Assembly: GCF_026914265.1 (NCBI RefSeq)
Contig: NC_069136.1
Span: forward strand, 57,411,492 to 57,475,491
Length of the DNA: 64,000 bases
Reading direction: 5' to 3'
DNA from: Mya arenaria
Lineage: Eukaryota; Mollusca; Bivalvia; Myida; Myidae
The notes under the pieces were generated by a model. It was not told where the DNA came from. It saw nothing but the letters and a program-made list of their open reading frames with translations, and did no database searches. Each line of letters begins with the position of its first letter. Position 1 is the first letter of the stretch. The translations under genes and the position numbers were made by a program. Positions 11,736 through 22,556 of the stretch are shown here, in pieces.

Positions 11736-12312
11736 TACATAGTAAAATAATATCAAACACATTTATAAATATGAATTCAACAAGTCACATAATGAAACAC
11801 TATTGATTTATTTGTAGTATATTGGAACGTGTATTCTTTCTTTTTTGTTAATGCATTTTTTTCACATAGAACAGTTTGCATTTACTAGGTGGTATGTGAC
11901 GTCACGAATAATTATTTTTCCACCAATTTTATTGAAACAAAGAGTCATATTTGCGGTTCTTTACCGGAGTTTTATTGCTGTTACTTCAAACTCTGCACCA
12001 AACCCGTTCTCATACGCTTTTTTGTGACAATATTCCGAGAGTTAGCATTGTCGCTTTTCATGAATTAGCCATTATATCGCAAACTTCGTAAGCAGATTTG
12101 TAAATGCGTAAACAAACAAAGTTGTTTCCTAAAAAATAAATCAATTATATTATTTTATTGTATTTGCAACACCGCATAACTATTTTGAGTACCTCTACGA
12201 CGGACGGCAGATTTCAGGTGTTCAATTTTTCACGTAAGGTGATTGCGGGCACTATTTTCTGTAGATCACCACATCAAGGGATTGTCCTTCATGGATGTGC
12301 TTTAGAAAATAC
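11736..12312. other. No gene seen
   Basis: AT-rich stretch with a CRE-like GTGACGTCACG near 11896 and short accidental frames only. Confidence 0.45.
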
Positions 12313-12780
12313 GTACGTATACAGTGTGTGTATACCACGTGATAAATTACGTCATAAATGCTACGTCGGAAGGCAACTTTTTGCTCCGAATGACAACAAC
12401 AAAGATAGCTTCACTATTTCTTCACCATTTTAAATGAAACAAAGCACAGTCTAGGCCGCTTTTGGAGCCCCGCCTTTGATCTTCTATCAGAGTTTGATTG
12501 AGAGTTTAGTTTCTTAAAACACTTCGATAAACCTTTTCACAAAACGGCCGTCTGACGGAGCACTTTCAAAACATTACTTTGGAAACAGGTTTGTCGAAGT
12601 GTTCGATGAAACTAATCACCTTAACAAACTCCGGTAATAAAACGAAGGCAGGACTCTTCAATCGTCATAGACTGCTCTTTGTTTCATTTAAAATGGTGTA
12701 GTAAAAGAAAAGTTATCTTTGTTTTAAGTCTTCATTTTAAGCAAAAATGGCCTTCCACACACTGGTATATATACGTGCAG
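12313..12780. mobile_element. Foldback element containing dispersed motif copy 2
   Basis: The segment around 12400-12450 (CACCATTTTAAATGAAACAA) is inverted at 12680-12715. An inner pair around the ACACTTCGATAAAC / GTCGAAGTGTTCGAT motifs converges on a centre near 12550. The outer part carries the TACCACGTGATAAATTACGT motif shared with 7830 and 31157. It is consistent with a roughly 470-bp imperfect foldback transposon. Confidence 0.5.
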
Positions 12781-13380
12781 GGTTATGGCTCACGAGTTCT
12801 AGAAGGATGCTGGACCCGCGGTACCCTCTTATTAACTTCACGAAGTCCAGCATTGGTATCCTTCTGCCATCCTTACTTGGATTTAAATGCTGAAGACGAT
12901 AAAATATTTTCTTTCGTTTTGATTAAAAATTAGAACATGATTATAGATGCATACAAACTTGTCAATAGTTTGCAGTTCAAACTTAATAATTCTTCAATAA
13001 AGCACACATTTTCTGTGAAATTCATTATGTTTGAAGTCTTCACTGCCCGACATAACGTGCCCTTCTCTTCCTAAACCCTCTGGCACTTTTCCGCAGCATC
13101 CTGGTATGTTTAAGTAAAGCAGTTATGTACAAAAGAAAATGTATAAGTGTTTTAATTATATGCAAAACGTCATCTACAGATATGAACATGACTTTTCAGA
13201 AATCAATTTACAGGACCACAGATAAAATCTAGGAGGGCCAACCACTGGTGGTCTTAGGCTCTCAGCTCAGGGGATGTTTACAGTTATTAGTAATTTACTT
13301 GCTAATAAGCCCTTGCTGAAATTCAGGAGTCCTCTGGTATAAGACTGTGTATATAGTATCTGTACAAAGTACATAAAGAC
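12781..13380. other. No gene seen
   Basis: Short unrelated frames only. I see no splice-supported coding or repeat apart from the flanking copies. Confidence 0.45.
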
Positions 13381-13570
13381 TACACACCATTTTATTGAAA
13401 CAGTTTTTTAGCTTCAATGCTATTCTCGTTTAGATGGAAAGGGCCGTAACTGATGCTGAAAAAACTCGTGGTCCAATCACATTGCATGTCCGTTTTTATA
13501 TGAACGTATATAATGTCACAATGCACTTTTTTGTTTCAATTTTCATTATCATATATTTTGTCAATGTATC
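13381..13570 (+). repeat. Dispersed repeat, copy 2 (partner 11536-11735)
   Basis: Direct-orientation copy of the element at 11536-11735, about 1.85 kb away. It could be a local duplication or two insertions of one family. Confidence 0.6.
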
Positions 13571-13757
13571 TTCATGCACTAAACTATGATTTAATTAGAT
13601 ACTGGACAAGGGAGTTAATCCCTGTGTGAACACTTCCCAAGTGTTAGGTTCGTACAGCCTGGCCAAGTACCAGAAGTTTGAACATTTTCTCCATCCACGC
13701 TGAAATGTAAATGAAACGTTTTGCTAAGACACTGTAAAGCAAATGATCAATCACATA

Positions 13758-14060
13758 ATGCACCAGTTGATTGAATATACGCCCCCAGGTCCGGGGAATA
13801 ACGTGGACTTTGACTTTCGGTCCATCCAATTCCAGGAAGAATCCCCGTCCTGCGGGGACAAACTGAAGGTAAAATACCCGCCAAATGCCGCCGCACCCGG
13901 GGACATCCTAGGTAAGGCCCGGTCCCTGCTATTTACGGCGCGAATACAAAACCACCGCATTCACTCAGCACGGCGGGACCAAAGGTAAAACACGGCCATT
14001 TCCCCGGCTATCCCCAGTATACCCCGAACCTGGGGGCGTGGTTGCAATTGACTGGTGCAT
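13758..14060. mobile_element. GC-rich MITE with ATGCACCAG ends, copy 1
   Basis: The left end ATGCACCAGTTGATTG is the reverse complement of the right end CAATTGACTGGTGCAT, with further inverted homology around ACGCCCCCAGGTCCGGGGAA. The interior is strikingly GC-rich for this region. A second copy in the opposite orientation lies at 38959-39275, in the likely 3' UTR of the ASB-like gene. Open frames in both orientations reflect composition. Confidence 0.75.
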
Positions 14061-14174
14061 AACATATGTATAGCTTAATGAAGCCTAAGGCAAAACTTGT
14101 TATGGCATATCAGAAACGGTCATAATACGTAATAATTATTAGTCTCAGACAAGCTGGGCCCATTCGATGGGTTT

Positions 14175-14640
14175 TTCTTTGCAATGGTTATACTGTTAAG
14201 ACATATGTTGATCTTTGGTCAAAATCTTAGCCATACGATTGATGCAACTTTGCAATGGTTATATTATACTATTCAGTCAAAATCTTAGCCATACGACTGA
14301 TGCAACTTGCAATGGTTATATTATACTATTCAGTCAAAATCTTAGCCATACGATTGATGCAACTTTGCAATGGTTATATTATACTATTCAGTCAAAATCT
14401 TAGCCATACGATTGATGCAACATTGCAATGGTTATATTATACTATTCAGTCAAAATCTTAGCCATACGATTGATGCAACTTTGCAATGGTTATATTATAC
14501 TATTCAGTCAAAATCTTAGCCATACGATTGATGCAACTTTGCAATGGTTATATTATACTATTCAGTCAAATTTGAACTGGATGTAACCTTGCAGTGGTTA
14601 TTTTGTTAAGACATCTATTACTCTTTAGTCAAAATCTGAT
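14175..14640. repeat. 58-bp tandem repeat, about 8 copies
   Basis: The phrase GTCAAAATCTTAGCCATACG recurs every 57-58 bp from 14218 to about 14520. The inner copies share TATACTATTCA, whereas the first and last copies carry a different block (GTTAAGACATMT and CTTTRGTCAAAATC). The core therefore expanded inside an older two-copy frame. Confidence 0.9.
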
Positions 14641-15030
14641 TAAGAAAAGAAGGAGAACAATATTGATTTTGGAGCTGAATAATTGTCCTTTTGCAAAAAT
14701 AAAAGCATATATATCATCACGTGATATTTGGCCCCAAATCAGAAGCCTCGATTTGGAAAACACGTGCATATAATTAAAATATGAGTGGATAACACAGCGG
14801 GCTGATTATTCAGAACTTTGTTAAAAAATCTGAATATCACAAGTGTTTCCATTTAACTTCAAGAGCCGAAAAAATGAAATTTAACAACGACGACGATAAC
14901 AACTTTGTTAAGTCTATAAAGTTCTGAACGATCAGCCCATTATTGCGATCAATTCGATTTTTGGTGAAATATAAGAGACATTTTTTTTTAATAAGAATTG
15001 AGCATATGTGTTGTAATCTTTTCACTTAAT
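14641..15030. other. No gene seen
   Basis: AT-rich. A weak inverted relation exists between TCAGAACTTTGTTAAA near 14810 and TTTGTTAAGTCTATAAAGTTCTGA near 14902. Confidence 0.4.
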
Positions 15031-15039
15031 CTCGTCTTA

Positions 15040-15300
15040 CGTTGGATGGTCTTTGGCACACAAATGAAGTCAGTAGGGGGTCCACGATAGCACGTTGCTG
15101 CCGAAGTCACACAGTGACTCGGACAACATCGGAAACGAACGGGCGTCGTTTGGCATATTTCGTGAGGTACGGAACAAGCCGAAAACTGTTCGGCAAACTC
15201 GCAGGCGGGTTCGGAAACGTTCGCTATCAATCCCCTCATTCCGTCAATATACGTCAGCCATTGTGGTGGACACAGCTCACCACATTCTGCTGTTAAAATA
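15040..15300. other. GC-richer island with overlapping frames, unrecognised
   Basis: This 260-bp stretch is clearly richer in G+C than its neighbours and has frames open on both strands. Neither translation shows a family motif. It may be a relic exon or the inside of an unrecognised element. I do not call a gene. Confidence 0.3.
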
Positions 15301-15759
15301 ACATCATTTATTTAATGAGCTACTTAACATTTAAAAACTTCCTAAATATGGACACAAAGCAACATCATTTCGTCTTCTTTCTTGTAAGCATAAATTGCAC
15401 TCGAAAAAGACAAAAAAAAGTTTTCCCGGTAATGCATTTGAAAACAATTACTCTATCGTTATTTTACTCTATCATATCGAAATTGCTGAGAAAGAATACG
15501 GTTATAGCATACACAAAATATTTTGGTTTTAGTGGAGTTCGAACTAAGAAGAGTCCAGAAAAAGAAGAAGAAAAAAGCAGGCTAGTCCACATGGCCTACG
15601 GGACTTTAACAAAACTGGTTGATATGCTGACCTGTTACGGATACATTGATAACATCACGTGATAATGTCAATCAACCAATCACGCAACACCACAACCGTA
15701 ATTATTTTTAAATCGTGTTATAAACGCTAGTGAAAATTATGGTCTTCAAAGTCGATATT
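15301..15759. other. No supported gene
   Basis: A 115-codon plus-strand frame (15315-15662) has no recognisable domain and no flanking splice or polyadenylation support. The rest is AT-rich filler. Confidence 0.4.
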
Positions 15760-15885
15760 TGAACGAATATCAAGGGTTCCAGCTTTTGGTATTTTAGTTT
15801 TAACACTCCGTATGATTTGCCGCACTTATTTCGTAATTAAAAATTGTGCATTTTCCAAACCATGAGCAAGTCAATTTAAGAAACA
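15760..15885 (+). repeat. Dispersed repeat, partner of 17065-17170
   Basis: TATGATTTGCCG followed by TTATTTCGT and ACCATGAGCAAGTC here matches TAATGATTTGCCGTA, TTATTTCGT and ACATGACCGAGTCC at 17065-17170 in the same orientation. The final ATGAGCRAGTC also ends the SINE copies at 16163 and 44448, so these may be alternative 3' parts of one composite family. Confidence 0.5.
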
Positions 15886-16162
15886 AATACAGTGTCTCTT
15901 AATAAGACTCGCTCCTGTTTTTGTAAAATGAACATTTTTGTATGACGAAACAAAATGATGCAAATCATTAGGCGTGTTAAATAAGGCGTGTTAAGACTTA
16001 GACGCCAAGCGCAGATGTTTATAATTGGTCAAATATCGTCTTTTAATGCCACAATTTTCATTGGCGTTAATAACGAGTTTTAGCAATTCGTTGTTGCGAG
16101 ATATATCACATGATGATACCAATCTATTGTTAAAATGTCAAAATGTAAAAATATCCATCACT

Positions 16163-16345
16163 TTTGGTAAGGTCATGGTGGCCTATAGGTTATATCGTCT
16201 GTTTTCTTTTTTCTTGACTTTACCGGCGTAGGTTCGCACAACACTTAAACTAAAATACTTTTTTGTACTATAATTGTACTTGTGTTTTTAGATGCATAAC
16301 CAGGATTTTTTTTGCCTCAAAACATGAGCGAGTCCCTTTTTTACT
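16163..16345 (+). mobile_element. tRNA-derived SINE, diverged copy (partner 44448-44665)
   Basis: Shares with the better copy at 44448-44665 the head GGTGGCC, CTTGACTTTACCGGCGTAGG (B-box region, decayed here) and the tail GATGCAT..ACC..GGA plus CTCAAAACATGAGCGAGTC. It ends next to a GAT microsatellite. Confidence 0.6.
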
Positions 16346-16352
16346 TGGTCAA

Positions 16353-16396
<44 letters not shown>

Positions 16397-16400
16397 ACGA
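16346..16400. repeat. (GAT)n microsatellite
   Basis: About 13 uninterrupted GAT units. The polymethionine frame across it is an artefact. Confidence 0.95.
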
Positions 16401-16935
16401 CAACGATACTAAAGGTGATGATAATGACTACGTTATAAAGACGACGACGATGATGATTTTCGATGACATCTTAGAAGAGATAAAAACATTAATGGAAATT
16501 TCAAAATTCTACCTGAATTAACCCTCGTTTGGGAAGCGAACCTCTCGGCAGCCTTCTTGTGTAATGAGGGGATGTTCAGCTTGGAGCCATGGACGCGAGC
16601 CACGATACGCCCTCTGCGAGGTTTATACTCTGTCGCCTGACATAAATACAGATTTTGTGGTCAACACTGGGCAAGAAAAATGATGAAATGTGTAGTGAAC
16701 TAGCAACAGTGACATTAGGCAGCTATCCCCTTTAACAGTGTTTCATATTTCATCCTTGTTTATTTAATGCGACTAGTGTGTCCCAACTGTATATAAATAA
16801 TTCAACACATAACGATTTGCAAGTGTTCGCCATAAGGTGTGATGAATGAGTAGATTAGTCCAGGGAAAAATGGGGATACAATGCACAGAAATAACTTTGG
16901 TGGACTTGTGTCGTTCAGGCACCATATTTAATATA
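16401..16935. other. No gene seen
   Basis: Unremarkable AT-rich sequence with scattered degenerate trinucleotides after the GAT tract. Confidence 0.45.
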
Positions 16936-16975
16936 CAGTCGAACCTTGTTGGCTCGAACTCCCAGTGACCAGCGA
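16936..16975 (+). mobile_element. Fragment of the 175-bp pogo-like MITE
   Basis: Starts CAGTCGAACCTTGTTGGCTC after TA, then breaks off after about 40 bp. It matches the left end of the copies at 968 and 21070. Confidence 0.6.
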
Positions 16976-17064
16976 AAATACAGTCAGGGAAAAATAGAAA
17001 ACTGACAACAATAGCCCGCCCACCACAAGGACTCACAGATAAATATAAACATAAACATTTGTTG

Positions 17065-17170
17065 AAGGGTTTCAGCCGTCAGTATCTTAGTTTAAACACG
17101 CGTAATGATTTGCCGTATTTTATTTCGTCTTACAAAAATGCATTTACAAACACATGACCGAGTCCCAGCG
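17065..17170 (+). repeat. Dispersed repeat, partner of 15760-15885
   Basis: See the partner. The order of conserved blocks and the orientation are the same, 1.3 kb apart. Confidence 0.5.
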
Positions 17171-17335
17171 AATGACAAAAGGGGCCATGAGTTGTTAGTG
17201 ACTGTAATTCCATGTCAAATTGCGACTGCCCAAATATAAACTTTGAATTTTTAGTCATAGTCCCACTGGCGTCAATACTTTAAAAGTATAAAAATAAAAT
17301 TATTGTTAGTTATCATTAGTTACAGCTCTCCCATC

Positions 17336-17337
<2 letters not shown>

Positions 17338-17423
<86 letters not shown>

Positions 17424-17488
17424 TTAGTTATTTATTTATTTTATTTTTTTTTTTTTTTATTCAGTTTATTTTTTTATTTTATTTGTAT

Positions 17489-17543
<55 letters not shown>

Positions 17544-17900
17544 TCTATTTATTTATTTATTTATTTATTTATTTTCTTTTCTTTTTATTTATTTATTTAT
17601 TCATTTTTTTATTTTTTTTATTTATTTATTTATTTATAAAATTAATTTTTCATTGATTGATTGATTGATTGATTTATTGATTGATTAGTTCGTTCGTTCG
17701 TTAGTTTCGTTCGTTCGTTCGTTCGTTCGTTCATTCGTTCATTCATTCATTCATTCATTCATTCATTCATTCATTCATTCATTCATTCATTCATTCATTC
17801 ATTCATTCATTCATTCATTCATTCATTCATTCATTCATTCATTCATTCAGTCAGTCAGTCAGTCAGTCATTCATTCATTTATTTATGTATTTATTTTATT
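17338..17900. repeat. Compound tetranucleotide microsatellite, about 560 bp
   Basis: The tract passes in order through (TTTA)n, interrupted poly-T, (TTTA)n again, (TTGA)n, (TTCG)n, (TTCA)n and (GTCA)n, then returns to TTTA and poly-A. Adjacent blocks differ by one base, as expected from point mutation followed by slippage. The long Leu/Phe/Ile/Tyr frame across it is an artefact. Confidence 0.97.
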
Positions 17901-18595
17901 TAAAAAAAAAAAAAAAATATTTTTAAAAAATAGGGGTGTAGTCATAGGGGTGAGTTATAACGACGCACACTGCCCCTGTGTAACAACTATACATTACGCC
18001 AAGTACAGAATGGACACGTCGAAGAATGTTACCGGTGGTACATAAATCAACGAATCAATCTACTAGTATTAAAATCGGGGACACATCGTTTCTTTACAGA
18101 CGTTAAGAATAAGCTACTATACTCACACTTGCTTGTGTGTCTAGCGGGGGGCCCTGTGCCGTGACCACACCAACTGTCACACATGTACACAGCAGGAGAA
18201 GAGGACGTGTAAACATGGTGGGATCTGAAAATAAAGGAAGTAAGTACTGGCCACAATTTATGGAACAAGTCGCTTATAGCCGGATCAAGTTATGCCCAGT
18301 TTTCTGTTCTGCTGTAAGTCATAGTGTTATTTTAAAAAGAAGCTACCTTTCTCAAGTCATAATCAACATTTTTTTTTATTTTGTGGAGTCAAATACGCTA
18401 TATAAAAATTCATCTCGATAAGCTAATTTTCTTCGAGAAATTGTGGCCTGGTTTTAGACTCTGATATTTTAAATATATACGTATGCTATGAAAAGGACAG
18501 TCAACAGACTACTTGATTTTGAAGCATAGCGGAAATAATATGCAAAGCTGTAGCCAGACCAATTTTGATATCGTCGTACTCATTAATAATAAATG
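17901..18595. other. No supported gene
   Basis: A 94-codon plus-strand frame near 18137-18421 has no recognised domain. A pyrimidine-rich tract without coding support follows. Confidence 0.4.
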
Positions 18596-18599
18596 AGGC

Positions 18600-18735
18600 A
18601 GTTACATTGGTCCCAAAGTACCAGATGCTTTACGGTTGAAAAATATTCTGGCGATTGCCGGAGTTGAACGGGTCCGCTTCCTAAGTACAATAATATTTGG
18701 CAGAAGTCAAGACCACACTGCCACGGAGGCTACTG
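18600..18735 (-). mobile_element. tRNA-derived SINE (minus strand)
   Basis: On the minus strand an A-box-like TGGCAGTGTGG (plus 18713-18723) precedes a B-box-like GTTCAACTCCGG (plus 18658-18669) at tRNA-like spacing. The anticodon arm is not convincing, so this is a SINE or pseudo-tRNA. Confidence 0.5.
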
Positions 18736-19083
18736 ATACTGTAACGTTATTGAACAATATTTGAGTGTAACATGTGCATTCATTGGAAGAAGAGTTGTCA
18801 CTCCTGACTGAGCACATGAATACATGAGCACATCATTAAATATTTCACGTTTAAAATATAAAAAACAATGTCGTTAATCGTGTTGTTTACTTTATTTTAA
18901 ATCTGCTGGAAGGGCGCAAGTCAAAGGTTTATGCCACTAAGTTACGCACCCTCTAGCGTCAAATCCTGAAGTTTAGTTTATAATGTTTATTCTCCATGTG
19001 TTAAGATGTGTATAGCTTTACAAAATATACACTACAAAGAATAGACATAGATTAAACAAACATTATGGACGCATATAAAACAG
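18736..19083. other. No gene seen
   Basis: AT-rich spacer. Nothing supported. Confidence 0.45.
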
Positions 19084-19153
19084 CATCCTCGGCACCCCGG
19101 CGTATCATAACCTATATCATATAGGTTATGAAACACTGGTGTGCCGAGGATGA
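19084..19153. mobile_element. 70-bp hairpin element
   Basis: CATCCTCGGCACCCCGG at the left pairs with its near reverse complement CACTGGTGTGCCGAGGATG at the right. An inner palindrome ATAACCTATAT / ATATAGGTTAT forms the stem tip. It folds end to end, like a very short foldback MITE. Confidence 0.7.
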
Positions 19154-19424
19154 TAAAACAAAGGGATTTAACAACATGCACACATAATAAACTGAATCTG
19201 ACATTTTGACAGTTGCAGACGGTTATCGTCTGTTTGAATAGTCAGTAAGTCAGTGTGCTCTGGTTACAACTGCACATATTGCAATCTTACGTTTGCCGCA
19301 AAATTTGACACAATTAATTATAAAACACTGGATTCGGCATTCATCGGTGATGTCGAGATCGGTGAATATTCTTCATTTCTCAGTAAGTTGATGGTTCAGA
19401 TTCAACACAATCGTCCCTAACAGG

Positions 19425-19789
19425 TTAAAGCTGCACTCTCACAGATTGAACGTTTTGACAACATTTTATTTTTTTGTCTTGGAACGAGCTATTTTTTGCT
19501 AAAATCCATGGAAACCAGTTATATAAGACTGCTGACAAAAAATCAGATCGCAGATTTTTATGTTTAAGTTAAAAAATTGATGTTTTATGCATTTTTCTTA
19601 CACCGTTAGTAACGGTGTAAGCCATCAAACATTAATTTTCGAACGGAAATATGAAAATCTACGATCTGATTTTTGTCAGCATTCTTATAACATTGGTTTG
19701 CAGATATTTACGCATTAATTTGCTCTTTCCAAGATAAAAACTAAAAAACAAGTTGTTAAAATGGTCAATCTGTGAGAGTGCAGCTTTAA
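19425..19789. mobile_element. TTAA-flanked foldback MITE, 365 bp
   Basis: The left end TTAAAGCTGCACTCTCACAG and the right end CTGTGAGAGTGCAGCTTTAA are perfect inverted repeats. Imperfect pairing continues inward along both arms (ATCAGATCGCAGATTTT against AAAATCTACGATCTGAT) to a central palindrome ACCGTTAGTAACGGT. Both outer ends are TTAA, the target used by piggyBac-type transposases. No coding capacity, so it would need an enzyme supplied in trans. Confidence 0.85.
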
Positions 19790-20189
19790 GGCCTAAACAT
19801 ACATTTGTTTCGGGTTACCAAACCTTCCAGCGAAAAAAGGTCTGCTGGCATTTCAACTAAATTTCGGGGCATATAGACACACCGTAAAACCATTCTGGCG
19901 CATGCAAATATAACTGTTAATTTGGGTAATAGTGAACTATATGTTTTATTCAAATTATCTATTTTTTCTTATTATTTTTAATTTGCAAATTGTCATGTTT
20001 TTGGCATCACATCAAAACATTATGTTAGTAAAAAAAATCGTAAACGACCTTAAAGAAACATCCAATATTGATTGATGCCGCCATTATAATTTTAGTACCA
20101 AAATTCAGGAATTCATGACGTCATATTACAGGAAACTATGATAACCTCAAACGTACTTTAATAGTAATATAGTAATATTGACTTGACCA
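19790..20189. other. No gene; TIR-like motif at 19790
   Basis: GGCCTAAACATACATTTGTTTC just after the MITE resembles the ends of the elements near 33511 and 35780. Otherwise unremarkable. Confidence 0.4.
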
Positions 20190-20960
20190 AGTCAAGTCAA
20201 AGTTTTATTAGCAAATTCAATTAGAACATTGCCAGTAAACAAAAAAACATACTAGATGGCATTAATGACAACAAAATAGAGTGAAATATAGATATGAAAA
20301 CAATATGAGATCATTTTTACAACATTTAATCTTGAGGAGAAAAGTATGAACTATAACTATACATGAAATGTATTTAGACATGTTAATTATGCTAAGCAGC
20401 ATTTCTTCTATCCGTAGCGAATGATAAATAAGTAGCAATATTATTCAATATTTTATCATTATTACAGGACATCAAGTTATTAAATTTGGTCATATTAGGC
20501 CAGTGAATATAATACCTGGGTATATATTTTGTACGTAAATCCAAATAATGAGGACACACTAACAAAAAGTGATATTCATTTTCTACAACATTCATATTAC
20601 ATTTATTACATTTTCTATCTTCTCGGTTTATATTTCTATATCTTCCTTCTTCAATATGATAATATATATATATTCAATATATAATATAAAGGTTGTGTGC
20701 CGAACATCTAAATCTAGTAAGTAGTATCCTTGACTTATTGCTATTAATACAAAATAAATATTTTTCAATCGCAAAATCTTGTTTAAAATTAACATAACAC
20801 TGTAGCTTGTCTGAAATTCTAACATTTGTATACCATTGTTGTAAGTAAGTATCATATATTCTTCTAACGACAGCTTCTATCTGTATATTCGTTACATTAT
20901 CACATGTAAATAAATAAGCAAATCCAAGCTCGTTCAACAACTGTTTCCGATTAACTGTCC
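20190..20960 (-). mobile_element. 3' end of a LINE, minus strand
   Basis: Two minus-strand frames give the C-terminal region of a LINE polyprotein. The upstream one (20674-20940) contains LQQWYTNV, KQDFAIEKYL and LLTRFRCSAHNL. The downstream one (20392-20595) contains ENEYHFLLVCPHYLDLRTKY and ends TYLSFATDRRNAA. The EDEYHFLLVCP-type motif is characteristic of the tail of many invertebrate non-LTR elements. A frame break separates them near 20610-20670. The insertion is 5'-truncated, as usual for LINEs, and has no reverse transcriptase core. Confidence 0.8.
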
Positions 20961-21069
20961 AATAAATATAAGTTTAAGTAAACGGCCTATTTCTGTTTGT
21001 CACGATTCATGTTCATGTACCTAGCCAATAGTCCGAATAGTATTGTACGTTTGTTATAATATATATATA

Positions 21070-21244
21070 CAGTCGAACTCCGTTGGCTCGAACTCTCAGG
21101 GACCCGCAAAAATACCTCGAGCCTCGGAAAATTCGAGCCAAGCGGAAATACGTACCTTCATTATATCGAAATCGATTCTTAACATGGAGTTCGAGCCAAC
21201 GAGGAATTCGAACCAAGCGAATTCGAGCAAACGGGGTTCGACTG
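21070..21244. mobile_element. 175-bp pogo-like MITE, copy 2
   Basis: Same length and ends as the copy at 968-1142, in the opposite relative orientation inside: CAGTCGAACTCCGTTGGCTC at the left, ACGGGGTTCGACTG at the right. TA precedes it. Inner blocks such as CTCAGGGACC and CGAGCC are conserved. Confidence 0.7.
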
Positions 21245-22334
21245 AACCTTTACCGTCCAATCATCTCAATCAGACCCAGTCGTAATCAAAGCTTTCCAAA
21301 AGGTCAAAGAACCGAAATTAAACACACAAGAATAACAGAGAAAAGGTCTTAATATACTTTTATGTTTGTTATTATTTTCTTCCAGCAAAATATCCATAAA
21401 ACCATGAAATGTGAATGGCTCTGAACATGCTTAGATAATGATCAAAAATGCTTTATTTCGAAAACAATAGAAATGAATATATATTTCAAACTTAAATAAA
21501 CAATAATGAAGTGCATGTGTTCTTTTTAGGAATGTATATTAATGATAAATGATTCGATAACACATAACATTGATATGAATACAGAGGCTATAGCGTATGG
21601 TAAGTTTATACAGCGCGTAATTTATTTTGGCGTCTTCAGTTATATAATATATTCTTTTTTTATCAGGGTTCAATTTTTAATAAACACATCAAAATCATTT
21701 ACAATATAAGGATCGAATATTGTTATATAAATTAAAAGGTTTAATTAAGTCAACGAATTCTGATTTGATAACGATGACGTTGAATTATTAGTGTATTCGA
21801 CTAAAATACATGTACATAATAGTGTCTATTCAAATACATTACAAGAACACACCTAAACTATCCACGGTTAATATCACGTACCTTGTTATTTCCCGTTTTT
21901 CCCTGACTGTGCACATGAAGCTACATCTCATGCATATAACTTTTTTGCCGTCTAATTGTTGGAAATTTATTCACAGCGAACATTAAATATGACAGCACTA
22001 ACCACGGCAGAGCTTTGATACGTCATAAAGACATCAACAATATGTTGTCTTAACAGCTTAAGTCGTAACAAGCCTCGGTGTTTCCTATTCGTATATTTTA
22101 TTAATCGTTAAAACTTAACTTCTTGTTGGGGCAAGAAATGTTGCATTTTTTATGGAACAAGTTGTTTATGTATAACGTTGGCTGAGCATATGTATAGCTT
22201 CCGCCCGTATGAGCGTTCTTATATACATTATAATAATACATAATAATTAAATAATAAATATGATATCAATCAAGCAAATCTAATCGATAAGGGCTCTCTG
22301 CTAAATGAAGTCAAGCAAACAAATCAAGGAATGA
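21245..22334. other. No gene seen
   Basis: AT-rich, no supported frame. Part of 22167-22215 (TATAACGTTGGCTGAGCATA) loosely resembles 24344-24405. Confidence 0.4.
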
Positions 22335-22556
22335 AATTCTTACCTGAGCCCGCGAAAATGACATCGAGCCAACAAAACAAAATATAGTGTGAAGTTCTTA
22401 CTAGGGACCGCGAAAATGACATCACGCGTGGAGAAATATCGACCCTCAAGATATCGAGCCATCCAATCGAAGTTAATATGAACATTTAGTGAAATAAAAC
22501 GGTCCTTTTAATGTGGCTCGAGCCAACGAGGATATCGAGCCAACGAGTTTTGACTG
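22335..22556 (-). mobile_element. Diverged pogo-like MITE relative
   Basis: Ends with GAGCCAACGAGTTTTGACTG followed by TA and carries repeated ATCGAGCCA motifs and CCGCGAAAATGACATC blocks in duplicate. The left terminus is not clear. Confidence 0.45.

Noticed and set aside
15315..15662. 115-codon plus-strand frame as a gene
   Set aside because: No domain, no Kozak-like or splice context, AT-rich low-complexity parts.
17303..17656. 117-codon Leu/Phe/Ile/Tyr frame as a membrane protein
   Set aside because: It is a translation of TTTA and poly-T microsatellite.
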